A stretch of 64,000 nucleotides of DNA from Hoeflea_A sp965228785. GTDB lineage: Bacteria > Pseudomonadota > Alphaproteobacteria > Rhizobiales > Rhizobiaceae. The position numbers were made by a program, and so were the translations under genes. Under the pieces are notes generated by a model that worked only from the letters and a program-made list of their open reading frames with translations, was not told where the DNA came from and made no database searches. Position 1 is the stretch's first letter, and the number at the start of each line of letters is the position of its first letter. The DNA lies in the NCBI GenBank assembly GCA_965228785.1, contig CBDDIF010000001.1:496001-560000 (forward strand), read 5' to 3'. Shown in pieces: positions 51,728 through 59,694 of the stretch.

Positions 51728-53005
51728 CTAGCCCAAAAACAGGCTGCGAAGAAAACGCGGCTTCAGGACGTTCCTGCCAGGCGAAATTCCGAGGACGACA
51801 GCGACAAAGGCAGCGCCGAATTCGGTGTCTCTGCTCATCACATTGACCAGCCGGTTGATCAGCCACGGTCTGGTTGCGACCTGGCGGCAGAGGAAATTCA
51901 TGTGGCGGAAATATTGCCCGAATTGCTCTGTTGCACGGCGTCGGTAAAGGCCCGCTTTTGATCCTTTCTTCAAGGCGTCCGTCAGACATTCTGCGGCCAG
52001 ACAGCCGGATTCAAGAGCAAGGTCGATGCCTTCACCGGACAGCGGGTTGACCATTCCGGCCGCTTCTCCGACCAGAAGCCAGTTGTCACCGGCCAACTCC
52101 CGTGGAGGAAAATCCGTCCTGATTGGATAGGACTTCACCTCCGTTTCGCAGCCGACATCTGCTCCATCGGAGCCCCTTGAAAACCGGCTGGCAAACGCGG
52201 TGATCTTGTCATTGCTCAGTTTGCGATCGCACCAGGCACCCATGCCGATATTGGCGCGCGACGTCCCCGTCGGAAATACCCAGGCGTAACCCGGCAGGAG
52301 ATCTTTGAGGTAGTACAGATTGAAGTCGCTGACAGCTGATTCGTCGATGCTAAAGTAACCGCGCGATCCGTAAATCAGTTTGGCATCAGTCTTGAGCATC
52401 CCGGTACGCTTGAGCAGTCCGACATTCGCCCCGGTGGCCAACACGGTGTAGCGCGGTCTGACCTTCATTGCGCCGTCCGGCGACTGAAGGTCAGCTCTTA
52501 CGATTCTGTCGCCGTCTTTTTCAATCCGGGTCACGGCTGTCCGTTCCAGGACCGTTGCTCCCGAATCCCGGGCGAAATGCAACAGGGCATGATCGAGATC
52601 GGTTCGCTGGACCACGAGCGTGTAGGCGTTCGGCGTGTCCAGCATGTCCACGAAACCGGTGGTCAGGCAGCGCCCGTTCGGCGAGTGGATGTGGACTTTG
52701 TCGACCCGATGCGCTTTGGCTGCAATCACCTTGTCGAGGGCGCCCATCTTCGACAGGCAGTCGACAGCCATGGGGCCGACCACATCGCCGCAGATCTTGT
52801 CCCTCGGAAAAGCCCGCTTGTCCACGAGCAGGACATCGATACCCTGTTGGGCAAGCATTGCCGCAGCTGCTGACCCCGCCGGTCCGGCACCAACGACAAG
52901 CACTTCGGGTTCGAGTGATCCGGATGCAGGATGCAAAGACTTTTCCTCAGGAGATGGCAGGGCCTGTTGTGATGTCACCGTTGCCAACGGACCATCAGTC
53001 ATCAT
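51728..53005 (-). CDS. geranylgeranyl-reductase-family FAD-dependent oxidoreductase
   Basis: This 425-residue flavoprotein begins with a Gly-rich N-terminal extension and then EVLVVGAGPAGSAAAAMLAQQGIDVLLVDK (FAD Rossmann). The family hallmark FPRDKICGD appears near residue 68, and GEAAGMVNPLSGEGIDLALESG near 310. Relatives hydrogenate isoprenoid double bonds (GGR, CrtI-like ChlP) or act as digeranylgeranylglycerophospholipid reductases. The divergent neighbour is an Lcp-like oxygenase, with a polyprenyl-synthetase-like gene beyond. The isoprenoid context is strong, but the substrate is not known. Confidence 0.87.
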   Translation of the reverse strand: MMTDGPLATVTSQQALPSPEEKSLHPASGSLEPEVLVVGAGPAGSAAAAMLAQQGIDVLLVDKRAFPRDKICGDVVGPMAVDCLSKMGALDKVIAAKAHRVDKVHIHSPNGRCLTTGFVDMLDTPNAYTLVVQRTDLDHALLHFARDSGATVLERTAVTRIEKDGDRIVRADLQSPDGAMKVRPRYTVLATGANVGLLKRTGMLKTDAKLIYGSRGYFSIDESAVSDFNLYYLKDLLPGYAWVFPTGTSRANIGMGAWCDRKLSNDKITAFASRFSRGSDGADVGCETEVKSYPIRTDFPPRELAGDNWLLVGEAAGMVNPLSGEGIDLALESGCLAAECLTDALKKGSKAGLYRRRATEQFGQYFRHMNFLCRQVATRPWLINRLVNVMSRDTEFGAAFVAVVLGISPGRNVLKPRFLRSLFLG

Positions 53006-53106
53006 CGCGTTTCAGGCAAGCTTTTTACGAGGTCCCCGCCCGATTGACAGCTGCGTGGTCGACTGCGATCATCCCGTTGTTCGTGTTTCCAAAGCCTCTG
53101 TCCCCT

Positions 53107-54312
53107 ATGACAAACATGCCGACACCCGGTGACCTCGATCATCTTCAGCGTGTGTGGCCGGTCGATCCTTCCGGCGATGAACTGATTGACCACGTGGTGA
53201 AGAATCATGATATCGAGGGCGTCAGAGAACTCCTCAAAGGCTTCATCGACTACCGGCACCTGCACGAGTTTTCCGGTGCCGGATTGCTACGGAAGAACAG
53301 CGATACTTTCAGTCGACTGCACGACTATCTCTACGGTGACAAGGCGCTTCCGGAATGGGCGGATGTCGAGAAGATCGAACGCGCGACGGCGATGATCCAG
53401 AAGTATCAGTATACCTGCTATTTGATCCTGGTCTGCGCCAGCTTGCCGGAGTGTTATCTGAGCCGCGACGGGGTGAAGGTTCTGCATGCGACCCATCGCC
53501 TGGAAACCGATGTTCATCGTCGGCTGCTTGAAACCCACGACTTTTTCGTCAGCGTCATGACGCCCGGCGCACTGATCAGCGATGCCGCTCCTGCGATCGC
53601 GACCGTAAAGAAGGTCCGTCTGATTCATTCGGCCATCAGGCACCTTGTTCGCGAAACGGGTCATCATGCACACGGGGAACAGGTCCAGACTGCTGCCGTT
53701 GGTCAGCCGGGGGACAAGGCGCCCGTCGATCAAACCCTGATGGGTCTGACGCTCCTGAACTTCTCCTACGTGGTGCTGAGGGGCCTTCGGAGTTTCGAGG
53801 TTGCAGTCAGTGATGACGAAAGGGAGGCCTATATCCACACCTGGAGGGTGATCGGCCACTTTCTGGGCATTGCCGAGCCTTTGTTGCCCCGCGATTTTGA
53901 TCACGCCGAGCGGCTATTTGTTGCGATCAAGGACCATCAATGTGAATCGACGCCGGAAGGTCAGGAGCTTGAGCGAAGCCTCCTGGGTTTCACCGAGCGT
54001 ATTTTGCCCTGGTACCTGCGGACCCTGCCACGACAACTGACCCTCGACCTGATGGATGAGGATGATTGCCTCAGTTTGGGGCTGGAGCTTCCCAGCGGAA
54101 TCGGGCGGATCTGGGTCCGAGCCCCGCTCCTCGTGGCGCACGTGCTCAATCTGGGAGTTTTGCAGAAGTTGCGCGGTCGGGCAGATCGGCCGGTGCCGTG
54201 TGAATATGTCTCGCGCCTGCTGATCAAACGCTATGCCGATTCGGATGCCTATGCGGGGAGGCGGTGCTTCGAGATCCCTGAGCGGCTTTCGGCGTCGGGC
54301 TCTACAGGCTGA
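53107..54312 (+). CDS. Lcp/MpaB-family (DUF2236) heme oxygenase, probable isoprenoid-cleaving
   Basis: The ATG at 53107 (53119 is an in-frame alternative) gives 401 residues. There is no signal peptide, so it is cytoplasmic, unlike secreted rubber oxygenase Lcp. The heme-pocket residues known from Streptomyces Lcp (R164, T168, R195, H198, R202) map onto R139, T143, R171, H174 and R178: RRLLETHDFFVSVMTPGAL and VRLIHSAIRHLV, with the same internal spacings. The WRVIGHFLGI motif fits MpaB proteins. Lcp cleaves poly-cis-isoprene; MpaB cleaves a farnesyl side chain. It shares 11 bases with the convergent synthase gene. Confidence 0.82.
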   Translation: MTNMPTPGDLDHLQRVWPVDPSGDELIDHVVKNHDIEGVRELLKGFIDYRHLHEFSGAGLLRKNSDTFSRLHDYLYGDKALPEWADVEKIERATAMIQKYQYTCYLILVCASLPECYLSRDGVKVLHATHRLETDVHRRLLETHDFFVSVMTPGALISDAAPAIATVKKVRLIHSAIRHLVRETGHHAHGEQVQTAAVGQPGDKAPVDQTLMGLTLLNFSYVVLRGLRSFEVAVSDDEREAYIHTWRVIGHFLGIAEPLLPRDFDHAERLFVAIKDHQCESTPEGQELERSLLGFTERILPWYLRTLPRQLTLDLMDEDDCLSLGLELPSGIGRIWVRAPLLVAHVLNLGVLQKLRGRADRPVPCEYVSRLLIKRYADSDAYAGRRCFEIPERLSASGSTG

Positions 54313-55354
54313 TCGCTTCTATTCGCTCCGACCCCTCCAGGCCGACAATGGCGCGGACGAGTTCGGTGGCAATCGAAGGATCCAGCCAATGGCCAAGCTT
54401 CTGCAATCGAGATGCGGCCGACATGGCGTGTTGCTGCGCCATTTCCAGCACCACTCCGGCGGACTCGGCAAGGCAGGTCTCGACCAGATCGGGCGGATGG
54501 GATTGGCCATTTGCGAGCGCCCCCATCCGAAGTTTCTCCTCAGCCGACCCATAATGGTGGATCTGGGCGGCTAGCAGATTGTTGGACTGACGATCGATAT
54601 CGTCCTCGAAGTCTACGAGGTCATCCACGATCTGAAAGGCTATGCCCAGATCCCGAATGGCCTGTTCCGCCTCGGAGAGGGTTTTTTGCTGCTCCAACGG
54701 TTCCATTGCCGTCGGTGCGACAAAGGACAATGCAAACAGGTCCCCGCCGCGCAGCGCATGCACCCTGGGGATCATTTCCCGTGGCTCCGGAACCTCAGCC
54801 ACGCCGGCTTCTTCCGAACCCTCAAGGGTTCCAATCCCGGCCATCATCGAAAACAGTCGCCGCTGAATCTGGTCGATGTCGGCTTGACTGAGCAGATCGT
54901 GTCCGGACCCGCGGTCGAGAACCGCTCTCGACAGGCGCTCAAATGCCATCAGTTGCAGGATTGACTGGAACCTCTGCCCACCCTTCAACCGCAGCGGAAG
55001 CCATGACTTTCCTTCATCGTCAAACAGATTGTCGGCGGCGGTGATGGTTCCCCGGATGCAGAAATTCAGTTCCGAATAGAGCTGCAGCCGGTTGGCATCC
55101 TTTGCAAAGCAGCCGAACACCGACCGAAAGAGAACCAGAAAGAAGTTCTCCTGCAGAAACTGCAGTCGGTCCTGGCCAAGCGCCCCGCTTTCAGAAGAGA
55201 TGTATTGCGGATCAATGAGCGTCTTGAAGTCTGCGATGACGGCGGAATTGGCGGCCATCTGCGCATCCAGTTCCGGGGCAAGCTTGTCCCAGATCCCCTC
55301 CCGTTCGAGAAGGTCGACGGCGTCCGAAGATCGAAAAATGGGAGATAACGTCAT
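54302..55354 (-). CDS. class I isoprenoid-synthase-like protein with divergent Asp motifs
   Basis: This is a 350-residue, helix-rich protein. The first Asp-rich motif, normally DDxxD, is DNLFDDEGK (AADNLFDDEGKSW). The second motif is AFQIVDDLVDFEDDIDRQSN, typical of polyprenyl diphosphate synthases (DDxxD then Asp and Asn). The N-terminal 90 residues are long compared with usual FPP/GGPP synthases. The first motif lets one question chain elongation and suggests a terpene-cyclase or prenyl-condensing variant. The gene ends 11 bases inside the Lcp-like gene. Confidence 0.75.
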   Translation of the reverse strand: MTLSPIFRSSDAVDLLEREGIWDKLAPELDAQMAANSAVIADFKTLIDPQYISSESGALGQDRLQFLQENFFLVLFRSVFGCFAKDANRLQLYSELNFCIRGTITAADNLFDDEGKSWLPLRLKGGQRFQSILQLMAFERLSRAVLDRGSGHDLLSQADIDQIQRRLFSMMAGIGTLEGSEEAGVAEVPEPREMIPRVHALRGGDLFALSFVAPTAMEPLEQQKTLSEAEQAIRDLGIAFQIVDDLVDFEDDIDRQSNNLLAAQIHHYGSAEEKLRMGALANGQSHPPDLVETCLAESAGVVLEMAQQHAMSAASRLQKLGHWLDPSIATELVRAIVGLEGSERIEAISL

Positions 55355-55758
55355 CTGACTCCGGATCCATATCGCCCGTCACGAGCGGGACTGTCATCAC
55401 ATATTCGAAATAGCAGCAAAAATCAGGCAACGGCCGCACCGTTGATCGCATCAAAGCCCGAAACGACCACGTCTGTAAACGCAGATTTGACGCGTGGATA
55501 GCCATTTCATGATCCCAGCAGATCATGGAATTGAATAAAACAATGATTCCTGATCGGCGGATCTTCTTGTTTGAGTCGGCCGGCAAAGGCTCTTGAACAC
55601 CGTTGGCGAACCATATGTCGTCCTTCTCCGAAATGTGGTTCGTGCCGATTTCTGCGCGCTTGTTTGCGCTTCGGGGTTCCCAGAGATTGAGGAGCAGCCG
55701 GGCCGGGGAGCCTAGGCGGATCGCCAAATCCGCAAGACGCCAAATGAGGAGGTTTTAC
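55355..55758. other. non-coding gap of about 400 bases
   Basis: This gap separates the isoprenoid-synthase-like gene (minus) from the flavodoxin gene (plus). I see no credible gene in either direction. It contains the perfect inverted repeat at 55508-55527, annotated separately, and AT-rich stretches (55530-55550) suitable for promoters. Confidence 0.5.
55508..55527. promoter_or_regulatory. perfect inverted repeat, candidate operator
   Basis: CATGATC and GATCATG (7-base arms, 6-base spacer) lie midway between the divergent isoprenoid-synthase and flavodoxin genes. The spacing of about 13 bases centre-to-centre suits a dimeric regulator. Which protein binds is unknown. Confidence 0.4.
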
Positions 55759-56328
55759 ATGGCCAACATTTTGATCATCTACGACAGCGACAGCGATCGG
55801 AAATTCACGTCAACAATGGTTCCCCTGGTCAGGGAGGGTGTCGAGCAGGTCGAGGGAATGGACATTCGCGTGAGGCATGTCGATGACGCACAAACCGAAG
55901 ATGTGTTCTGGGCAGACGGGATTGCCATTGGCTGCCCGACTCACCTGGGTGGCATATCCTGGAAGATGAAAAAATGGTGGGATGACCGCACACCGGACAT
56001 CTGGTTCAAGACCGATGGAAAGTTCGCGGTTCCGTTTACCTCCGCCGGCAGCCTTGGAGGTGGCGGCGAGCTCAATTGCCAGTCACTGTCCATCATGATG
56101 ATGAATATGGGTTATTTCGTTTTCGGCATCACTGACTACGTGGCAAAAAAGGAGAGCCTGCACTATGGCGCGGTCGTAACCGGCGAGCCCAGGGCAGATC
56201 ACGCAAAGGAAGCATGCCGTCGGGCCGGACGTCGACTGGCGGAATGGGTCGGATACTACATGGAAGGCCGCAAGGATCTTCATCCGCTCAAGGCAACCTA
56301 TGAACGCTTCTGGGAGCTCGCGGACTGA
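55759..56328 (+). CDS. flavodoxin-family protein (WrbA-like NAD(P)H:quinone reductase)
   Basis: The ATG at 55759 follows gaggagg. The 189-residue protein has the FMN-binding pattern MANILIIYDSDSDRKFTSTMVPLV, the WADGIAIGCPTHLGGISWKMKKWWD loop and PFTSAGSLGGGGELNCQSLSIMMMNMG, all seen in WrbA/flavodoxin relatives. Quinone reduction with NAD(P)H is the known activity of WrbA. Its stop and the next start share a base (TGATG), so it is coupled to the ABM-domain gene. Confidence 0.85.
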   Translation: MANILIIYDSDSDRKFTSTMVPLVREGVEQVEGMDIRVRHVDDAQTEDVFWADGIAIGCPTHLGGISWKMKKWWDDRTPDIWFKTDGKFAVPFTSAGSLGGGGELNCQSLSIMMMNMGYFVFGITDYVAKKESLHYGAVVTGEPRADHAKEACRRAGRRLAEWVGYYMEGRKDLHPLKATYERFWELAD

Positions 56329-56627
56329 TGGCCAAGGCAAGACTGATCGTTGATCTGGACATCAAACCGGATCAGGTGGAGTCCTTTGTGGACATGTTCC
56401 GCAAGGAGTTCATCAGTCGATCTCGCAGCGAAGATGGCTGCGAGCTCTACGATCTCTGGCAGGATCCCGAGCGCACGGAAAAACTGACCATAGTTGAGAT
56501 TTGGACCAGCCAGGAACACCTTGACGCCCATTTGGCTCAACCCTGGTTCAGCGAATGGGCTCCCAGGATGGAAAGTGCTCAGGCGACGCCCATGCAGATA
56601 CGTGCATTGCGCTCAGTCGAGGACTGA
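56328..56627 (+). CDS. ABM-family antibiotic biosynthesis / quinol monooxygenase-like protein
   Basis: This is a 99-residue ferredoxin-like barrel protein of the ABM family (YgiN-like): DLDIKPDQVESFVDMFRKEFISRSRSEDGCELYDLWQDPERTEKLTIVEIWTSQEHLDAHL. YgiN oxidises quinols; related proteins include EDR1-type monooxygenases. Coupled to the WrbA-like flavoprotein, it mirrors the E. coli mdaB-ygiN pair, a quinone redox cycle. The leader of acnB follows. Confidence 0.85.
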   Translation: MAKARLIVDLDIKPDQVESFVDMFRKEFISRSRSEDGCELYDLWQDPERTEKLTIVEIWTSQEHLDAHLAQPWFSEWAPRMESAQATPMQIRALRSVED

Positions 56628-56800
56628 CACCTTGAGGTGACAGAGAGGAAAAATGCTGTCGAAGGTTTGAATGTCGCTTTCTTTAGCATTTGGGAAAGGG
56701 GCGTCCGACGGATGATCACAGTCGATACCGCATTACCCGAATTGCTGAATTCCGGTTCCTTGCAAGGCGATCCGGGTTGAAGTACTCAGTCCGCAATCGT

Positions 56801-56820
56801 GGGCAGCTGACCTGCTGCCC
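56801..56820 (+). other. hairpin in the acnB leader
   Basis: GGGCAGC-TGACCT-GCTGCCC is a perfect 7-base stem with 6-base loop, ending 25 bases before the acnB ATG. No T run follows, so it is not a terminator. It might influence acnB translation or mRNA stability. Confidence 0.4.
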
Positions 56821-56845
56821 TGCCAATCACACCAACAGGATTGCC

Positions 56846-59638
56846 ATGAGTCTTTTTGCAGATTACCTCGCCGAGATTGAAAGCAGGAAAGAGCAGGGGC
56901 TTGCCCCCAAGCCGATTGATGATGCAGCGCTCACGAGCGAAATCATTGCTCAGATCAAGGACCCCGGTCACGAACACCGGGACGTCTCCCTGAAATACTT
57001 CATCTACAATACGCTGCCGGGCACGACCAGCGCAGCCGGTGAGAAGGCGAAATTTCTCAAGGAGATCATCGTCGGTGATGCGGTGGTTGCCGAGATCACC
57101 CCCGCGTTCGCCCTTGAGCTGCTGTCGCACATGAAGGGCGGTCCGTCGGTCGAGGTTCTGCTGGACCTGGCGCTTGGCGAAAACCAGGACATTGCGCGGG
57201 ATGCAGCTGAGGTCCTGAAGACCCAGGTGTTTCTCTACGACGCCGATACCGACCGCCTGAAGAATGCGTTGGATGACGGCAGTCAAATCGCCAGGGACAT
57301 TCTCGAAAGCTATGCGAAGGCCGAGTTTTTCACAAAGCTCCCCGACGTCGAAGACGAGATCAAGGTTGTGACCTATGTCGCGGCAGAGGGTGATATCTCC
57401 ACCGATCTGCTGTCACCGGGCAATCAGGCGCATTCGCGATCGGACCGGGAATTGCACGGCCAGTGCCTGATTTCACCGGAGGCGCAGGCCAAGATACGGG
57501 AATTGCAGGGTCAGCATCCGGACAAGAGGGTGATGCTGGTTGCCGAGAAGGGAACCATGGGCGTCGGCTCCTCCAGAATGTCCGGCGTCAACAATGTGGC
57601 ACTCTGGACCGGCAAACAGGCCAGCCCTTACGTTCCTTTCGTCAATATCGCGCCGGTCGTTGCGGGCACGAACGGCATTTCACCCATCTTTCTCACCACC
57701 GTCGGAGTGACCGGCGGCATCGGGATCGATCTGAAAAACTGGGTGAAGAAACTCGATGATGACGGCAAGCCGATCCTCAACAATGACGGCAATCCAGTTC
57801 TTGAGCAGAAGTACTCGGTCGAAACCGGGACCGTGCTGACCATCAACACCAAGGACAAAAGGCTGTTGAGCGACGCGGGTGATGAGGAACTCGTCGATGT
57901 GTCCTCTTCTTTCACTCCGCAGAAGATGGAGTTCATGCGGGCGGGTGGTTCCTATGCCATCGTATTCGGCAAGAAACTGCAGACTTTCGCCTCCGCCGCG
58001 CTCGGCGTCGAGCCGACGCCGGTCTTTGCGCCGTCGAAGGAAATCTCTCATGAGGGGCAAGGCCTGACGGCCGTCGAGAAAATCTTCAACCGGAATGCGG
58101 TTGGAGTCACCGGCGGCAAGACCCTGCACGCCGGTTCGGATGTGCGCGTCAAGGTCAATATCGTCGGCTCGCAGGACACGACGGGCCTGATGACCTCGCA
58201 GGAGCTGGAAGCGATGGCGGCAACCGTCATTGCGCCCACCGTCGACGGTGCCTATCAGTCCGGCTGTCACACCGCCTCGGTGTGGGACCTGAAGGCGCAG
58301 GCCAACATTCCCAGGCTCATGGGATTCATGAACAAATTCGGCCTCATCACCGCGCGGGATCCGAAAGGGGTCTACCATGCGATGACGGACGTCATTCACA
58401 AGGTCCTCAACGACATCACTGTCGACGACTGGGCGATCATCATTGGTGGCGACTCGCATACCCGCATGTCGAAGGGCGTGGCTTTCGGGGCCGACTCGGG
58501 AACCGTCGCACTGGCGCTGGCCACCGGCGAAGCGACGATGCCCATTCCGGAGTCCGTCAAGGTTACTTTCAAGGGTACCATGAAGGATCACATGGATTTC
58601 CGCGATGTGGTTCACGCGACCCAGGCGCAGATGCTGCATCAGTTCGGTGACAACGTGTTCCAGGGACGGGTCATCGAGGTTCACATCGGCACTCTGCTCG
58701 CTGATCAAGCCTTTACCTTCACCGACTGGTCGGCTGAAATGAAGGCCAAAGCGGCAATCTGCATCTCGCAGGACGATACGCTGATCGAATCGCTGGAACT
58801 GGCCAAAAGCCGCATCCAGATCATGATCGACAAGGGCATGGAAAATCCGGCGCGCACTCTGCACGGTCTGATCGAGAAGGCCGACAGACGCATCGCGGAA
58901 ATCAGATCAGGCGAAAAGCCTGCCCTGGCGCCCGATGACAACGCCAAATATTTCGCGGAAGTGGTTGTCGACCTGAACGAAATCGACGAACCGATGATCG
59001 CCGACCCGGACGTCAACAACGCGGACGTGTCCAAGCGCTACACTCACGACACTATCAGGCCTATTTCCTATTACGGCGCCGAAAAGAAGGTGGATCTGGG
59101 CTTTGTCGGTTCATGCATGGTGCACAAGGGCGACATGAAGATCGTTGCCCAGATGCTGAGGAACCTGGAAAGCGCCGGCGACAAGGTCGAATTCAACGCC
59201 CCGCTGGTTGTCGCGGCTCCAACCTACAACATCATCGATGAGTTGAAGGAGGAGGGCGACTGGGCCATCCTGCAAAAATACAGCGGTTTCGAATTCGACG
59301 ACGACAAGCCCAAGAACACGGCGCGCACCGAGTACGAGAACATCCTCTATCTGGAACGTCCCGGCTGCAATCTGTGCATGGGCAATCAGGAGAAGGCCGA
59401 GAAGGGCGATACGGTTCTGGCCACGTCGACGCGGTTGTTCCAGGGACGCGTGGTGGAAGATTCAGACGACAAGAAGGGTGAGTCGCTTCTGGCCTCGACG
59501 CCGGTTGTGGTGCTGTCCGCAATTCTTGGCAGAACACCGAGCCTCGATGAATACACGGCTGCTGTCGAAGGGATTGACCTGACGAAGTTCGCTCCGCCGA
59601 AGGCAACGCCATTGGCGTCAAGGTCGGCACACTACTAG
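56846..59638 (+). CDS. acnB: aconitate hydratase B / 2-methylisocitrate dehydratase
   Basis: The ATG at 56846 is preceded by aacagga. The 930-residue protein starts SLFADYLAEIESRKEQGL (HEAT-like N-domain), has GSSRMSGVNNVALW, and ends with the [4Fe-4S] ligands: GFVGSCMVHKG and PGCNLCMGNQ. E. coli AcnB is about 865 residues, so this is the longer form. It isomerises citrate to isocitrate in the TCA cycle and 2-methylcitrate in the propionate cycle, and may bind RNA in iron-depleted form. It is convergent with acnA, 56 bases apart. Confidence 0.96.
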   Translation: MSLFADYLAEIESRKEQGLAPKPIDDAALTSEIIAQIKDPGHEHRDVSLKYFIYNTLPGTTSAAGEKAKFLKEIIVGDAVVAEITPAFALELLSHMKGGPSVEVLLDLALGENQDIARDAAEVLKTQVFLYDADTDRLKNALDDGSQIARDILESYAKAEFFTKLPDVEDEIKVVTYVAAEGDISTDLLSPGNQAHSRSDRELHGQCLISPEAQAKIRELQGQHPDKRVMLVAEKGTMGVGSSRMSGVNNVALWTGKQASPYVPFVNIAPVVAGTNGISPIFLTTVGVTGGIGIDLKNWVKKLDDDGKPILNNDGNPVLEQKYSVETGTVLTINTKDKRLLSDAGDEELVDVSSSFTPQKMEFMRAGGSYAIVFGKKLQTFASAALGVEPTPVFAPSKEISHEGQGLTAVEKIFNRNAVGVTGGKTLHAGSDVRVKVNIVGSQDTTGLMTSQELEAMAATVIAPTVDGAYQSGCHTASVWDLKAQANIPRLMGFMNKFGLITARDPKGVYHAMTDVIHKVLNDITVDDWAIIIGGDSHTRMSKGVAFGADSGTVALALATGEATMPIPESVKVTFKGTMKDHMDFRDVVHATQAQMLHQFGDNVFQGRVIEVHIGTLLADQAFTFTDWSAEMKAKAAICISQDDTLIESLELAKSRIQIMIDKGMENPARTLHGLIEKADRRIAEIRSGEKPALAPDDNAKYFAEVVVDLNEIDEPMIADPDVNNADVSKRYTHDTIRPISYYGAEKKVDLGFVGSCMVHKGDMKIVAQMLRNLESAGDKVEFNAPLVVAAPTYNIIDELKEEGDWAILQKYSGFEFDDDKPKNTARTEYENILYLERPGCNLCMGNQEKAEKGDTVLATSTRLFQGRVVEDSDDKKGESLLASTPVVVLSAILGRTPSLDEYTAAVEGIDLTKFAPPKATPLASRSAHY

Positions 59639-59653
59639 TCCAGGCAACTGACG

Positions 59654-59680
59654 ATCCGGCTGGAGTGGATCCAGCCGGAT
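59654..59680. terminator. strong stem-loop between acnB and acnA
   Basis: ATCCGGCTGGA and TCCAGCCGGAT form a perfect 11-base stem with a 5-base loop (GTGGA), in the 56-base gap between the convergent acnB and acnA genes. No run of T follows on either strand, so it is a bidirectional transcript-end structure or a weak terminator. Confidence 0.6.
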
Positions 59681-59694
59681 TGCGTTGACCGCCG

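Noticed and set aside
57680..58864. 394-codon open frame on the minus strand inside acnB
   Set aside because: It lies antisense to the conserved catalytic part of acnB, a GC-rich shadow frame without ribosome site or family motif.
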